64,000 nucleotides of DNA from Erinaceus europaeus (taxonomy: Eukaryota > Chordata > Mammalia > Eulipotyphla > Erinaceidae), in the NCBI RefSeq assembly GCF_950295315.1, contig NC_080175.1, positions 68,546,302-68,610,301 on the forward strand, given 5' to 3'. Of this stretch, positions 53,907 to 64,000 are shown one piece after another. Below the pieces are notes generated by a model. That model had not been told where the DNA came from, ran no database searches, and was given only the letters and a program-made list of their open reading frames with translations. Every line of letters begins with the position of its first letter. Position 1 is the stretch's first letter. Made by a program: the position numbers and the translations under genes.

Positions 53907-53985
53907 GTGTGGGGGGGCGGCGGGGGCAGGTAGAGGGAGGAAGGAGGCAGGGGAGGTAGCAGGAGGGGCAGGCAGGGGAAGAGCA
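53907..53985 (+). repeat. G-rich tract
   Basis: Repeated G-runs of three to seven bases separated by short A/C spacers over about 70 bases. It precedes an old L1-like tail ('ggtgggtgtggtatggaatt'). Confidence 0.85.
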
Positions 53986-54320
53986 GAACCTTAATGGTGG
54001 GTGTGGTATGGAATTATTCCCGTCATCTTATAATCTTGTTAATCATTAATAATTTTTTTTAAATATGTAAGAAGTTTGTCTTGATAAAGTATCTTCTAGA
54101 ATAGGTGTTTCTTTTTTCAAAATTCATTTTTAGTAGTGATTTAATAATGGTTTATAAGATCATAAAATTAAGAATATAATACCACACCATACCAACCACC
54201 ACAGGTCTGCCCCCTACCAACCCCCAAGGAGCAAAACTACCTGGTTGTTGTTTTTCAGAAGAATACAGGTCATTTTGGTAGCAGGTATAAACTATATTAA
54301 GAAGAGATCTTGAGCATAAG
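53986..54320. mobile_element. Old L1-type tails on both strands
   Basis: 53986-54065 is a plus-strand tail ('gtcatcttataatcttgtta'); 54110-54320 resembles a minus-strand tail ('gtttataagatcataaaatt', then 'taccacaccataccaaccac'). Both are short and old. Confidence 0.5.
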
Positions 54321-54389
54321 AAGGTAAAGGACACAACTCCTTGCCTTTACCTCTTTTCTTCTCCCCCTTACTTTTAAAAATGTAAGTAA

Positions 54390-54640
54390 GCCCTGGGAAT
54401 GGGAGGTGGCAAAATAACTATGCAAATGACTTTCAAACCCCAGGTTTCAGTGTCTTAGTTTCAGCCCAAGGCACTGAAGTGAGCCAAAACGATACAGGGA
54501 CCTGGTGAAAGTAAAACAAAGAAAGAAAAGAGAGAAAGGAAAGAGAGAGAAGAGGAGAAAGAATGAGAAAAAGAAAGAAAGAGAGAAAAAGAGGGAAAGG
54601 AAGGAAGAGAATGAATGAATACAAGAAAGGATATACTCAA
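54390..54640 (+). repeat. SINE (third family) with long GA-rich tail, plus strand
   Basis: 'tgggaggtggcaaaataact' and 'tttcaaaccccaggtttcag', then a body and an expanded (GAAA)/(GA)n purine run at 54515-54612. The complementary CT/TTC frames seen on the minus strand are not genes. Confidence 0.7.
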
Positions 54641-55056
54641 AGCCTCTTGCATACAAGATAAAATTGAACTGTCTTATGCACCCAATTTTTAATTTTTATT
54701 ATTATTTTATTATCTTTTTAATTTTGCAAGAAAGGAGGAAAGAGAAGGAAAGGACAGTAGAAATACCATGGCAAAGGTCCCTTTTTTTTTTTCTCTCTGC
54801 GTGTCTTTTTTTTTTTTTAAATAATTTATTTCTTTATTGGGGAATTAATGCTTTACATTCAACAGTAAATACAATAGTTTGTACATGCATAACATTCCCC
54901 AGATTCCCATTTAACAATACAACCCCCACTATGTCATTCATCATCTTTCATGGACCTGTATTCTCCCCACCCACCCACCCCAGAGTCTTTTACTTTGGTG
55001 TAATACTCCAATTCCATTTCATGTTCGACTTGTGTTTTCTTTTCTAATTTTGTTTT

Positions 55057-56211
55057 TCAACTTCGACCTGAGAGTGAGATCATCCCATATTCATCCTTCT
55101 GTTTCTGACTTATATCACTCAACATGATTTTTTCAAGGTCCATCCAAGATCGGATGAAAACGGTGAAGTCACCATTTTTTACAGCTGAGTAGTATTCCAT
55201 TGTGTATATATACCACAACTTGCTCAGCCACTCATCTGTTGTTGGACACCTGGGTTGCTTCCAGGTTTTGGCTATTACAAATTGTGCTGCCAAGAACATA
55301 TGTGTGCACAGATCTTTTTGGATGGATGTGTTGGGTTCCTTAGGATACATCCCCAGGAGGGGAATTGCAGGGTCATAGGGTAGGTCCATTTCTAGCCTTC
55401 GGAGAGTTCTCCAGACTGTTCTCCACAGAGGTTGGACCCATTGACATTCCCACCAGCAGTGCAGGAGGGTTCCTTTGACCCCACACCCTCTCCAGAATTT
55501 GCTGCTGTTACCTTTTCTGATGTATGACATTCTCACAGGAGTGAAGTGATATCTCATTGTTGTCTTGATTTGCATTTCTCTGACAATCAGAGACTTGGAG
55601 CATTTTTTCATGTGTTTCTCGGCCTTTTGGATCTCTTCTGTGGTGAATATTCTGTCCAAGTCCTCCCCCCATTTTTGGATGGGGTTATTTGTTGTCTTGT
55701 TGTTGATTCTGGCAAGCTCTTTATATATGTTGGTTATTAAACTCTTATCTGATGTATGGCATGTAAAGATCTTCTCCCATTCTGTGAGGGGTCTCTTGGT
55801 TTGGGTAGTGGTTTCTTTTGCTGTGAAGAAGCTTTTTAATTTGATGTAGTCCCATAGGTTTATACTTGCCTTAGTCTTCCTTGTAACTGGATTCGTTTCA
55901 TTGAAAATGTCTTTAAAATTTATGCGGAAAAAAGTTCTTCCAATATTTTCCTCTAAGTATCTGATAGTTTCTGGTCTAACATCCAAGTCCTTGATCCACT
56001 TGGAATTTACTTTTGTATTTGGTGAAATACAGTGATTCAGTTTCATTCTTCTGCATGTTTCAACCCATTGTTTCCAACACCATTTGTTGAAGAGACTCTG
56101 CTTTCCCCATGTAATAGTCTGGGCCCCTTTGTCAAAGATTAGATGTCCATACTTGTGGGGCCTCATTTCTGGGCTCTCAATTCTATTCCACTGGTCAGTG
56201 TGTCTGTTCAT
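55057..56211 (-). pseudogene. L1 ORF2p C-terminal domain
   Basis: A 384-codon frame beginning '[20 protein letters not shown]' and ending before the 3' UTR. It includes '[20 protein letters not shown]', a cysteine-bearing segment around '[20 protein letters not shown]', and '[20 protein letters not shown]'. The frame joins the RT part through a one-base insertion in an A-run at about 56295 (seven A, six in the 2.8-kb copy). Confidence 0.93.
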
Positions 56212-56245
56212 GTTCCAGTACCAAGCAGTTTTGATGACAATGGCC

Positions 56246-57655
56246 CTATAATACAGTTTGAGATCTGGGAGTGTGATGCCTCCAGTTCTGTTCTTTTTTT
56301 CTCAAGATTGTTTTGGCAATTCTAGGTCTTTTCTGGTTCCAGATAAACATTTGCAGCATTTTTTCTATTCTCCTAAAAAATGTGCTTAGGATCTTGATGG
56401 GGATAGCATTAAATTTGTAGATGGCTCTGGGTAATATATTCATTCTGATGATGTTAATTCTTCCAACCCATGAACATGGAATACCTTTCCACTTCTTTGT
56501 GTCTTTTTCAATTTCTTTGAGTAGTGACTCATAATTTTCAGTATACAAGTCTTTCACTTCTTTGGTTAGGTTAACTCCTAGATATTTTATTGTTTTTGTT
56601 GCTATAGAAAAAGGAACTGATTTCTGGATTTCAATTTCTTCTAACTTAGTGTTTGCATAGAGGAATGCCACTGACTTTTGAATGTTAATTTTATAGCCTG
56701 ACACATTACTGTATTGCCTGATGATTTCCAAAAGCTTCTTGCTGGATTCCTTAGGTTTTTCTATGTATACTATCATGTCATCTGCAAATAAGGAGAGTTT
56801 GACTTCTTCTCTTCCAATCTGTATGCCTTTAATTCCTTGCTCCTGCCTGATTGCCATGGCAAGAACTTCCAACACTATGTTGAATAGTAATGGTGATAGT
56901 GGGCAGCCCTGTCTAGTACCTGATCTGAGGGGAAATGCTTCCAGTTTTTCACCATTGAGTATGATGTTGGCTGTAGGTCTGCTATATATAGACTCCACTA
57001 TCTTCAGGACTTTTCCATCTATTCCTATTTTTTGTAGTGTTTTGATCATAAAGGGATGTTGTATTTTGTCAAAGGCTTTCTCTGCATCTATTGATATGAC
57101 CATGTGGTTTTTGGTCTTGCTTTTGTTGATGTGGTGGATCACATTGATTGATTTACGTATATTAAACCAACCTTGCATGCCTGGGATAAACCCCACTTGG
57201 TCATGATGAACAATCTTTTTGATATACTGCTGTATCCGCTTGGCTAGAATTTTGTTCAATATTTTCGCATCTATGTTCATCAGAGATATTGGTCTGTAGT
57301 TTTCTTTTTTGGTTGTGTCCCTGTCTGCTTTTGGTATCAGGGTGATGTTGGCTTCATAGAAGCTGGCAGGGAGTATTCCAGTGTCTTCAATCTTCTGGAA
57401 GACTTTTAAAAGTAGTGGTATTAGTTCTTCTTTGAAAGTTTTGTAGAATTCATTTGTAAAACCATCTGGTGCAGGACTTTTATTTTTGGGAAGATTTTTG
57501 ATAACTGTTTCAATTTCATTAGCTGTGATGGGCCTGTTCATGTTATCCACTTCCTCTTTACTTAGTTTTGGAAGTTGGTAGGTATCTAGGAAATCATTCA
57601 TTTCTTCCAGGTTCTCTAGCTTGGTGGCATATAGTTGTTCATAGAAGCCTTGCAT
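56246..57655 (-). pseudogene. L1 ORF2p reverse transcriptase
   Basis: 469 codons with RT motifs in order: '[17 protein letters not shown]', '[20 protein letters not shown]', '[20 protein letters not shown]', '[20 protein letters not shown]', and '[19 protein letters not shown]' with the catalytic aspartates intact. It is followed by '[20 protein letters not shown]', a stretch shared with the 2.5-kb copy. The frame is open but is separated from the endonuclease by a frameshift between 57655 and 57868 and from the C-terminus by the A-run insertion. Confidence 0.95.
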
Positions 57656-57867
57656 GATATGTTGAATTTCTGCGGTGTCTGTTGTGATATCTCCACTTTC
57701 ATTTACTATCCGATTTATTTGGGTCTTCTCCCTTTTTTGTTTTGTGAGTCTGGCTAAAGGCTTGTCGATTTTGTTTACTCTTTCGAAGAACCAACATTTA
57801 CTTTCATTGATCTTTTGTATGGTTTTCCTATTCTCAATGTTATTTATTTCTGCCCTAACTTTAGTGA

Positions 57868-58881
57868 TTACTGTCCTTCTGTTGCTTTAGGATTCCTTCG
57901 TTGTTCTTCTTCTAGGTCTTTAAGATGTGCAATCAGGCTGTTTATTTGTGCCTTTTCTTGTTTCCTAATGTGTGCTTGTATAGCTATGAACTTCCCTCTT
58001 AGGACTGCTTTAGCTGTGTCCCAAATATTTTGATAGCTTGTGTCTTCATTTTCATTGAACTCTCGAAACATTTTGATTTCTTCCTTGATTTCCTCTTTGA
58101 CCCAGAAGTTGCTAAGAAGTGTACTGTTGAGCTTCCACATTTTGGGACTGTTACTAATCCTTTGTTGATTGTTAAGTGTTAGTTTAATTCCACTGTGGTC
58201 TGAGAAGATGCTTGGGATGATTTCAGTGCTCTTGAATAGGCTGATGCTGTCTTTGTGGCCTAACATATGGTCTATCCTTGAGAATGATCCATGCGGATTT
58301 GAGTAAAATGTGTATTCCAGTTTCTTGGGATGAATGACTCTGAAAATGTCCAATAGTTCTAGTTTATCTATCTCTTCATTTAGCTCCCTTATGTCTTTAC
58401 TGATTTTCTTCCTGCATGATCTGTCAAGCTGAGATAGTGGGGTGTTGAAGTCCCCTACTATGATTGTGTTACTGTTAATATATTGCTGTAGCTCTTTCAG
58501 TAGAAGTTTGATGTATTTAGATGGCTTCTCATTGGGTGCATAGATATTAATAATTGTTAAGTCCTCTTGATTGACTGATCCTCTGAGCATTAAGTAGTGT
58601 CCATTCATATCTTTTTAAATCTTATTTATTTTAAAGTCTATCATGTCAGATATAAGAATAGCTGTTCCTGCCCTTTTTTGTGGGCCATTGGCTTGTATGA
58701 CAGTTTTTTATCCTTTCACTTTAAGTCTGTGTTTGTCTTGTTGAGTTAGGTGAGTTTCCTGTAGACAACATATTGTTGGGTTGTGTTTTCTGATCCATCT
58801 TCCTACTCTGTGTCTTTTAATAGGTGAATTCAGGCCATTGACATTTATTGATATCAAAGATTGAAGATATTTTAACGCCAT
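57868..58881 (-). pseudogene. L1 ORF2p endonuclease domain
   Basis: ORF2 starts with ATG at 58881 ('MALKYLQSLISINVNGLNSP'), reads 'CCLQETHLTQQDKHRLKVKG' to a TAA, resumes in the same frame, meets a second stop just before 58608, and then is open to 57868. Endonuclease motifs: 'NVNGLNSP', 'LQETHL', '[15 protein letters not shown]', '[11 protein letters not shown]' and 'SDHSGIKL'. The catalytic residues appear conserved; only the two stops and the downstream frameshift disable it. Confidence 0.92.
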
Positions 58882-58937
58882 TCTTGTAGAGTTTTAGAGT
58901 GTTTTGATATATGTCCTATTTATGGTGGTCTCGTTGT

Positions 58938-59085
58938 TTATAGGAGACCTTTCAGAACTTCTTTCAGGGCAGGCTTGGTGATGATTGCTTCCTTCAACTG
59001 TTGCTTGTCTGAGAAGGTTTTGATGCTTCCATCTAGTCTGAATGATAGTCTAGCAGGATATAGTATTCTTGGCTGAAAGCCTTTT
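58938..59085 (-). pseudogene. L1 ORF1p C-terminal end
   Basis: In the frame ending at 58938 the peptide 'RLSFRLDGSIKTFSDKQQLK' then 'ITKPALKEVLKGLL' precedes the stop. It matches the C-terminal domain of L1 ORF1p. The rest of ORF1 is absent because of 5' truncation at 59085. Confidence 0.88.
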
Positions 59086-59099
59086 AAGGTCCCTTTTTT

Positions 59100-60394
59100 A
59101 ATTGGTAAGTAGAATATATAGGTCCAATTATCTCTCTGTAACAAAAAACAAAAAATTCCCAAGCCTCACTTTCTCTCCATATATATGATATTCATTGATG
59201 CATAGATAGAAATATCCAATTCTTCTTTATGGAGAAATGTCAAAATCTGTAGCCAGGAGAGCCAAACAGGGAAGCTCTTGTGGAACTGCTCACATCTATC
59301 TATCTGTTGGAGATTTCTTCCCTTTATTGGGAGGGTCAGGCTTTAGTAATAATTTCTCTAGACACATCTCTGTGTAAGCTGTGTAGCTGTGTACATGTAG
59401 CAAGGCATTTAATCCCCAGTACAAAATATTTTCAGTCAGTCAGTATAGTGTTGTCAGTGCTTTCAGTGTAACAGAGATGATATATTCATTTTGTTTCTGT
59501 CATTTCAGTTACATGTTTCATATGTATGGATGAAACTGAGAGTTCAAAATATTATGCACACTTCCACTGTAGTAACTTCAGTTGATGAGTATCTGTATGT
59601 AGGGGGAGGTAGCACCTCACTGATACAAATGTGGAGTAAGAGAGACAGAGTCTTTTAAAGCACAGACCTGCTAAGAAAGCAAGAACAGATTAGCAGCTGA
59701 CAGTGTGGTCAACCAGTCACAGGTGGTACTAGTAACTCTTCTCTGATTGATGGCACAAAGTTGGGGATTAGAAGCAACCAAGTCTGAGATGCTTTCAGAG
59801 CATCTGTGGCCCCAAAGCCTCCATCAGGAGAGCATCTCAGAACCCCTTGCCCAAGAAGGGATCCCTGCTTCCACCTGTGGCTACGTTCTTTGGCCTCTAC
59901 CTCTGTGGCCTCACATAACTGGTTTTTGGATTCACAAGTGGTTCCTATCTCCTGTCTTCTTACTGCTGATTAAATTAAGCACTGGTGTTGTTCTAACGTG
60001 GATTTCTCCCAATAAAACCAGAGGAAAATCATATTGCAATTGACTAGAGTCTTCAAGTGAAAACGCCCACTTGCTGTGGAAGAGATACTGAGACTGAACC
60101 TGAAGTAGAACAGATATTTCTACATTTAAGAGGGTCCTATTTCCCTGAGTTTACCTTAAAGCATTAGGTAAAAAAAAAACCTTTTTTTTGGGTACAATGC
60201 ATGATTACAGAAATATGGGTGGTCATTCTCAATTTTGATTCTGAATCATGCAGAATCAATACCTACCGATTGTTCAGAAAGATAATTAATTATTTTCAAA
60301 TACTAAAGTAGAGTGTTCCCTAAAGTAAGAATTTTTGTCTTATTATGTAAGACTGGTTTAATACATATAGATATTAAATTAAATTTTTTAAAAT
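59100..60394. other. No recognisable gene or repeat
   Basis: 1.3 kb of unique-looking sequence. A 98-codon plus frame at 59747-60043 lacks a recognisable domain. No RNA gene seen. Confidence 0.5.
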
Positions 60395-60515
60395 ATATAT
60401 TTATTTATTTTAGGCTAGAGACAGAAAAATAGATGGAAGGGAGGCTAGAGATTGAAAGTGAGCACTGTAATATGCATGTTCTACCAGGCGTGCCATCATC
60501 TGTCCCCTTATATTA
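60395..60515 (-). repeat. SINE, minus strand, truncated
   Basis: 'tttattttaggctagagaca', purine-rich part and the head 'ccaggcgtgccatcatctgt' at the right. Confidence 0.7.
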
Positions 60516-60526
60516 AGATAAGTTTT

Positions 60527-60876
60527 TAAGGGGGTCGGGCAGTAGCAGTGGGTTAAGCACAAGGCGCCAAGCACAAGGAGCGCAGAAGGATCCCCATTCC
60601 AGCCCCCGGCTCCCTACTTGCAGAGGAGTCGCTTCACAGGCAGTGAAGCAGGTCTCCAGGTGTCTATCTTTCTCTCCTCCCTCTGTCTTCCCCTCCTCTC
60701 TCCATTTCTCTCTGTCCTATCCAATAACAACGACGTCAGTAACAATAATAGTAATAACCACAACAATGGTAAAACAACCAGGGTAACAAAAGGGAAAAAA
60801 TGGCCTCCAGGAGCAGTGGATTAGTGGTGCAGGCATCAAGCCCTGGCAATAACCCTGGAGGCAAAAAAAAAAAAAG
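60527..60876 (+). repeat. Hedgehog-type tRNA SINE (long form), plus strand
   Basis: A-box-like 'gtagcagtgggttaagc', a B-box position changed to 'cattccagccccc', core with 'gagtcgcttcacaggcagtg', extension module and A tail at 60863-60875. Confidence 0.92.
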
Positions 60877-61060
60877 GTTTTAAATACTTCCTGGATCGAT
60901 ACAGAGAGAAATTCAGAAGGGAGAGAGAAGGTGATACACCTGCAGCACTGCTTCACCACTTGTGAAGCTTTTCTCTGAGGGTGGGAACTGTGGGCTTGAA
61001 CACGGATTCTTGTGCCCTGTAACACGTGAGCTTAACTGAATGTGCCCCTGTGCAGGCTCC
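60877..61060 (-). repeat. SINE of the second family, minus strand
   Basis: 'tacagagagaaattcagaag', 'gcttttctctgagggtggga', and a head 'actgaatgtgcccctgtgca'. Directly abuts the previous SINE, tail to tail. Confidence 0.8.
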
Positions 61061-61789
61061 TTAAATGACGTTTTAATCAAAGCCTTTCTACTTAGACTTT
61101 TATTTAGAACCCTTTTTGTTCCTATTCTCCTGCAATCCACAATACCTTCACTATAGCACCAAGTTTAAAATTTTTAGGTGTTATTGTGTATGGCAAATTT
61201 GTAACTTTTACCAAAATACAAAAAAAACCAGCTCTTATAAATCTACAGGGTGCTTAAGCTACAAGGTAGAAGCTTCACTTGATCTTCTGTTTAGTGGTAG
61301 TAAAGCTCAAAGGCCAGCAAATTCCCTCACAATGAAATATGGGTCCCCAGGAAGCTGACACAATGTCTGAAAATCTCCCTATTAACATTGTCCCTTGAGG
61401 GCATCGTGGAGACAAGCATTTTAATTAGGTTACAGCATTCTATTTCCAGGGTAAATCACTGGCTACTCAAACACAATAGCATGCTTTTTTCCATCTTATT
61501 GAAACTCATTAACACACAACAGAACCCTGAGGAAATAGCATGTGATAGATAACAAGTATATCTCTCACACAAATGAAGATGTGGAGAGAGGTCAGATTCA
61601 GGAGAGTGGCCAGGCTCTAGAGGGCACTTCCAGACCTAAAAGTAATACTTTGAGGTCTCAGGAAGCTCTTGTAGCTTCTTGAGGTTATAACATATTACTT
61701 GAGCTTGAACATGTTTTTTTGGTTTTGTTTTTGGACTTTTTATTTTTGTTTTGTTGCTTTTTTTTTTTTAAATAGCTAACTCATTTTAA
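61061..61789. other. No recognisable gene
   Basis: Unique-looking sequence with a T-rich patch at 61708-61770. The 80-codon frame at 61116-61358 lacks a recognisable domain. Confidence 0.5.
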
Positions 61790-62098
61790 ATGTGTCCTTG
61801 AGCCCCACCTCCCCAGAGCCCTGCCCTACTAGGGAAAGAGAGAGAGAGGCTGGGAGTATAGATTGACCTGCCAACACCCATGTTCAGCGGGAAAGCAATT
61901 ATAGAAGCCAGACCTTCCACCTTCTGCATCCCACAATAACCTTGGGTCCATATTCTCAGAGGGATAAAGAATAGGGAAGCTATCAGGGCAGGAGATGGGA
62001 TACGGAGTTCTGGTGGTGGGAACTATATGGAGTTGTGCCCCTCTTACCCTATGGTTTTGTCAGTGTTACCTTTTTATAAATAAAAATTTTTGAAAAGC
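61790..62098 (+). repeat. R-unit copy i, strongly 5'-truncated, plus strand
   Basis: It starts near 'aatgtgtccttgagccccac' and runs to 'agtgttacctttttataaat'. Same terminal block as copy j. Confidence 0.88.
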
Positions 62099-62159
62099 TC
62101 TAATTAGAAGTGAATATTGAATCTAAACATCTATTATAATAACTGATGAAATAAAAAAG

Positions 62160-62290
62160 TTTTTAAAAGTTTTATTATCATGAAAGAGGGAAGATGAGAG
62201 AGACTAAAGCACTGCATAGCTCTGGAATATGATGCTGTTGGGGACTGAACCAGGATCACTGGGCATCTCAGATATTCAAGTCTCGTGCAG
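62160..62290 (-). repeat. Degenerate SINE, minus strand
   Basis: 'aaagttttattatcatgaaa', 'gggactgaaccaggatcact' and a decayed head. Weak. Confidence 0.5.
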
Positions 62291-62319
62291 TGCATTTTAG
62301 TTTTGTCTTAACATGGGAA

Positions 62320-63170
62320 TTGGGGCAGCTTGGAATGATCCTCCTACTCATGACCACAGAATGTGAGCTCAGATCTACAGGGATTCAGAGGTCACATAGG
62401 CTCCTAACCTGAATATGGGCCCCAGATCACATCAAATTGATGGGGTTTACAGTCAACAATATTTATACACCTTTCCCATATTTGGGAGCTACTCTCTTCC
62501 CTGATCCAGCTTTCTGGTCCTTTTTCCAGCCATGACATCATCTCCCCAGACAATAACTTAGATCCACCTGTATATCAGATTTCAGGCTCAGGGGGGGAAA
62601 AAAGAAAGAAAGAAAGAAAAAAAAGCTAGTATAGCCACAGACCCTTTGGAATATAACTAAAATATGCCTACTAGCTATCTACAAAACAGAGACACCCCAA
62701 CTCTTCATTTGTACTATTCCAGCCTTTAGGTTCATGATTAATCAATAATTTGTATGGCTTTGTATGTTAATTCTATTTTCAACCACCCCAGGTTCCAAAT
62801 GCTAACATGATGCCAACCAGACTTCCCTGGACAGACAACTTCACCAATGTGTCCTGGAGCTCTGATTCCCCAGAACTCCACCCCACTAGGGAAAGAGAAG
62901 CATGCTGGGAATATGGATCTTCCTGTCAATGCCCATGTTCAGCAGGGAAGCAATTACAGAAGCCAGACCTTCCTTCTTCTGCATCCCACAACGACCTTGG
63001 GTCCATACTCCCAGAGGGATAAAGAATAGGAAAGCTATCAGGGGAGGGGATAGGATGGTATATGAAGTTCTGGTGGTGGGAATCGTGTGGAGTTGTACCC
63101 CCTCCTATCCTATGATTTTGTCAGTGTTTCCTTTTTATAAATAAAATAAAAAATAAAGTAAAATAAAAAT
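62320..63170 (+). repeat. R-unit copy j, 5'-truncated, plus strand
   Basis: Begins 'ggggcagcttggaatgatcc', includes 'aattgatggggtttacagtc' and 'atgatgccaaccagacttcc', and ends 'tgtttcctttttataaataa' with an AAAT-rich tail. A (GAAA)n patch at 62599-62620 is copy-specific. Confidence 0.9.
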
Positions 63171-64000
63171 GACAGGAACCACTCACAGATTATGTGACCT
63201 TGTATTACCTCTGTACAATAAATATGTCTACATATGTTCTTAAATTGTCCTTCTATCTTGGTGCTGCTATAGGAAGTTGCTTATAACACATATCTGTAGG
63301 TTTCAATGGACTTTTTATTCAGGAACAAAGAAGGAAAACAGTAGACAAGAGAGCAAAATTACAGCAAGATGTGGAACTGCAAGCAGGAATAATAAACTAA
63401 TTGCTTTTTCTATTAATATGAATGTGATATATACTTTTATCTCTTGTATTTATATACCAAATACTATTCTGAAAATGTCTCCAAATTTAAAATAAATCAA
63501 ACAAATAATCTTGAGAGTCTAAGAAATCAAGAAAATTAAATAACAAATGAAACACACCCAAGAAAACACAGGAACTATAGTCCAGAGAAATAACTTAATC
63601 CTGAAGCTATAAAATTCCTGAAGGCAGGTTTTACTAACTATACAGAAATAGGAGTTAAGTCTTGGGTAATGTGAGACTTGGAAGGGAGTTCACCTATTTA
63701 AAATAAAATTTTCATGATGTTCCTCCTTAGGAAGAGAGTGAAGGAGCAAAAATCTAACTCACTAGGGATGTAATAAGAAAAAGAAACTTCTTGCAGTCTG
63801 TTGTGAAAACAAGTTTATTTTGAGAAATCATAATTAAGAGACAGTCTTCTCACACAAGTTAGAGCTTCAAAATTATACAGTTTGCATGATATGTGTATCT
63901 CTTCTGGCACTGAAAACCACACAACGAGAAATTATCAGGAAAGAAATGCAGCACAATGGCATTCTGTGGTACTGCCCCCCTTTTTGAGCTCCACTAACAC
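63171..64000. other. No recognisable gene or repeat
   Basis: AT-rich unique-looking sequence to the window end. The 72-codon frame at 63277-63495 has no recognisable domain. Confidence 0.5.

Larger units (their letters stand above)
54788..59085 (-). mobile_element. L1 LINE, 4.3 kb, with end of ORF1 and nearly all of ORF2, minus strand
   Basis: The best L1 of the window. Minus-strand order: ORF1 C-terminus (59085-58938), inter-ORF spacer, ORF2 from ATG at 58881 through endonuclease, RT and C-terminal domain to 55057, then 3' UTR and tail. A 14-bp TSD 'aaggtccctttttt' is at 54774-54787 and 59086-59099. The tail region contains an extra 13-nt segment between two A-runs. It is 5'-truncated in ORF1. 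Confidence 0.95.

Noticed and set aside
54433..54656. Phe/Leu/Ser-rich minus frames resembling membrane peptides
   Set aside because: Complement of the GA/GAAA-rich SINE tail.
55546..56325. Plus-strand frames of 60-94 codons across the L1
   Set aside because: Antisense shadows of the ORF2 C-terminal domain; the same peptides occur antisense to the 3.3-kb copy.

Overview
This window is mammalian nuclear DNA, and the repeats point to a hedgehog (Erinaceus or a close erinaceid). Three signals support that. (1) Many copies of a tRNA-derived SINE whose head carries the pol III A-box-like and B-box motifs and whose body reads 'cacctgcaggggagtcgctt', the type I associate with hedgehogs. (2) A 3-kb non-LTR retrotransposon at 15.4-18.5 kb whose endonuclease-RT protein fits the Vingi clade (Ingi-related, no RNase H), known in mammals from hedgehogs. 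(3) A young lineage of L1. I see no host protein-coding exon, rRNA, tRNA gene or CRISPR. Essentially every long open frame is retroelement-derived or a retrocopy.

Layout. 0-5 kb: a ~1.9-kb A-tailed noncoding repeat (called the R-unit here) split by a 5'-truncated L1 and followed by a rearranged second copy. 5-14 kb: SINEs of several families, a small inverted L1, and a solo LTR (10222-10569) with a perfect 6-bp target-site duplication (TSD). 14-19 kb: the richest locus. A minus-strand Vingi element received a processed FCF1 retrocopy (16-bp TSD), which was itself hit by SINEs; an older L1 tail lies beyond. 19-30 kb: SINEs and old L1 tails. 30-33 kb: an L1 split by one solo LTR, and a related solo LTR 1 kb on. 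34-40 kb: R-units and an L1 fragment. 41.0-43.8 kb: a non-autonomous LTR element with two 396-bp LTRs, nested in an R-unit that has its own TSD. 46-52 kb: an R-unit and two internally deleted L1s in tandem. 54.8-59.1 kb: a 4.3-kb L1 on the minus strand with nearly all of ORF2, flanked by a 14-bp TSD. 60-64 kb: SINEs and two R-units.

How it works together. The L1 lineage is the likely source of the machinery behind the SINEs, the FCF1 retrocopy and probably the R-units: several inserts of each kind have 14-16 bp TSDs and A-rich tails, and the FCF1 site has a TTTT/A-type target. Vingi encodes its own endonuclease and RT. The LTR elements use a separate, retrovirus-like integration mode with 6-bp duplications. 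Nesting gives a relative order of events in several places. The least familiar components are the R-unit, the non-autonomous LTR element and the composite Vingi/FCF1 locus. Repeat boundaries are read by eye and, unless a TSD is given, are good to about 10-30 bases.
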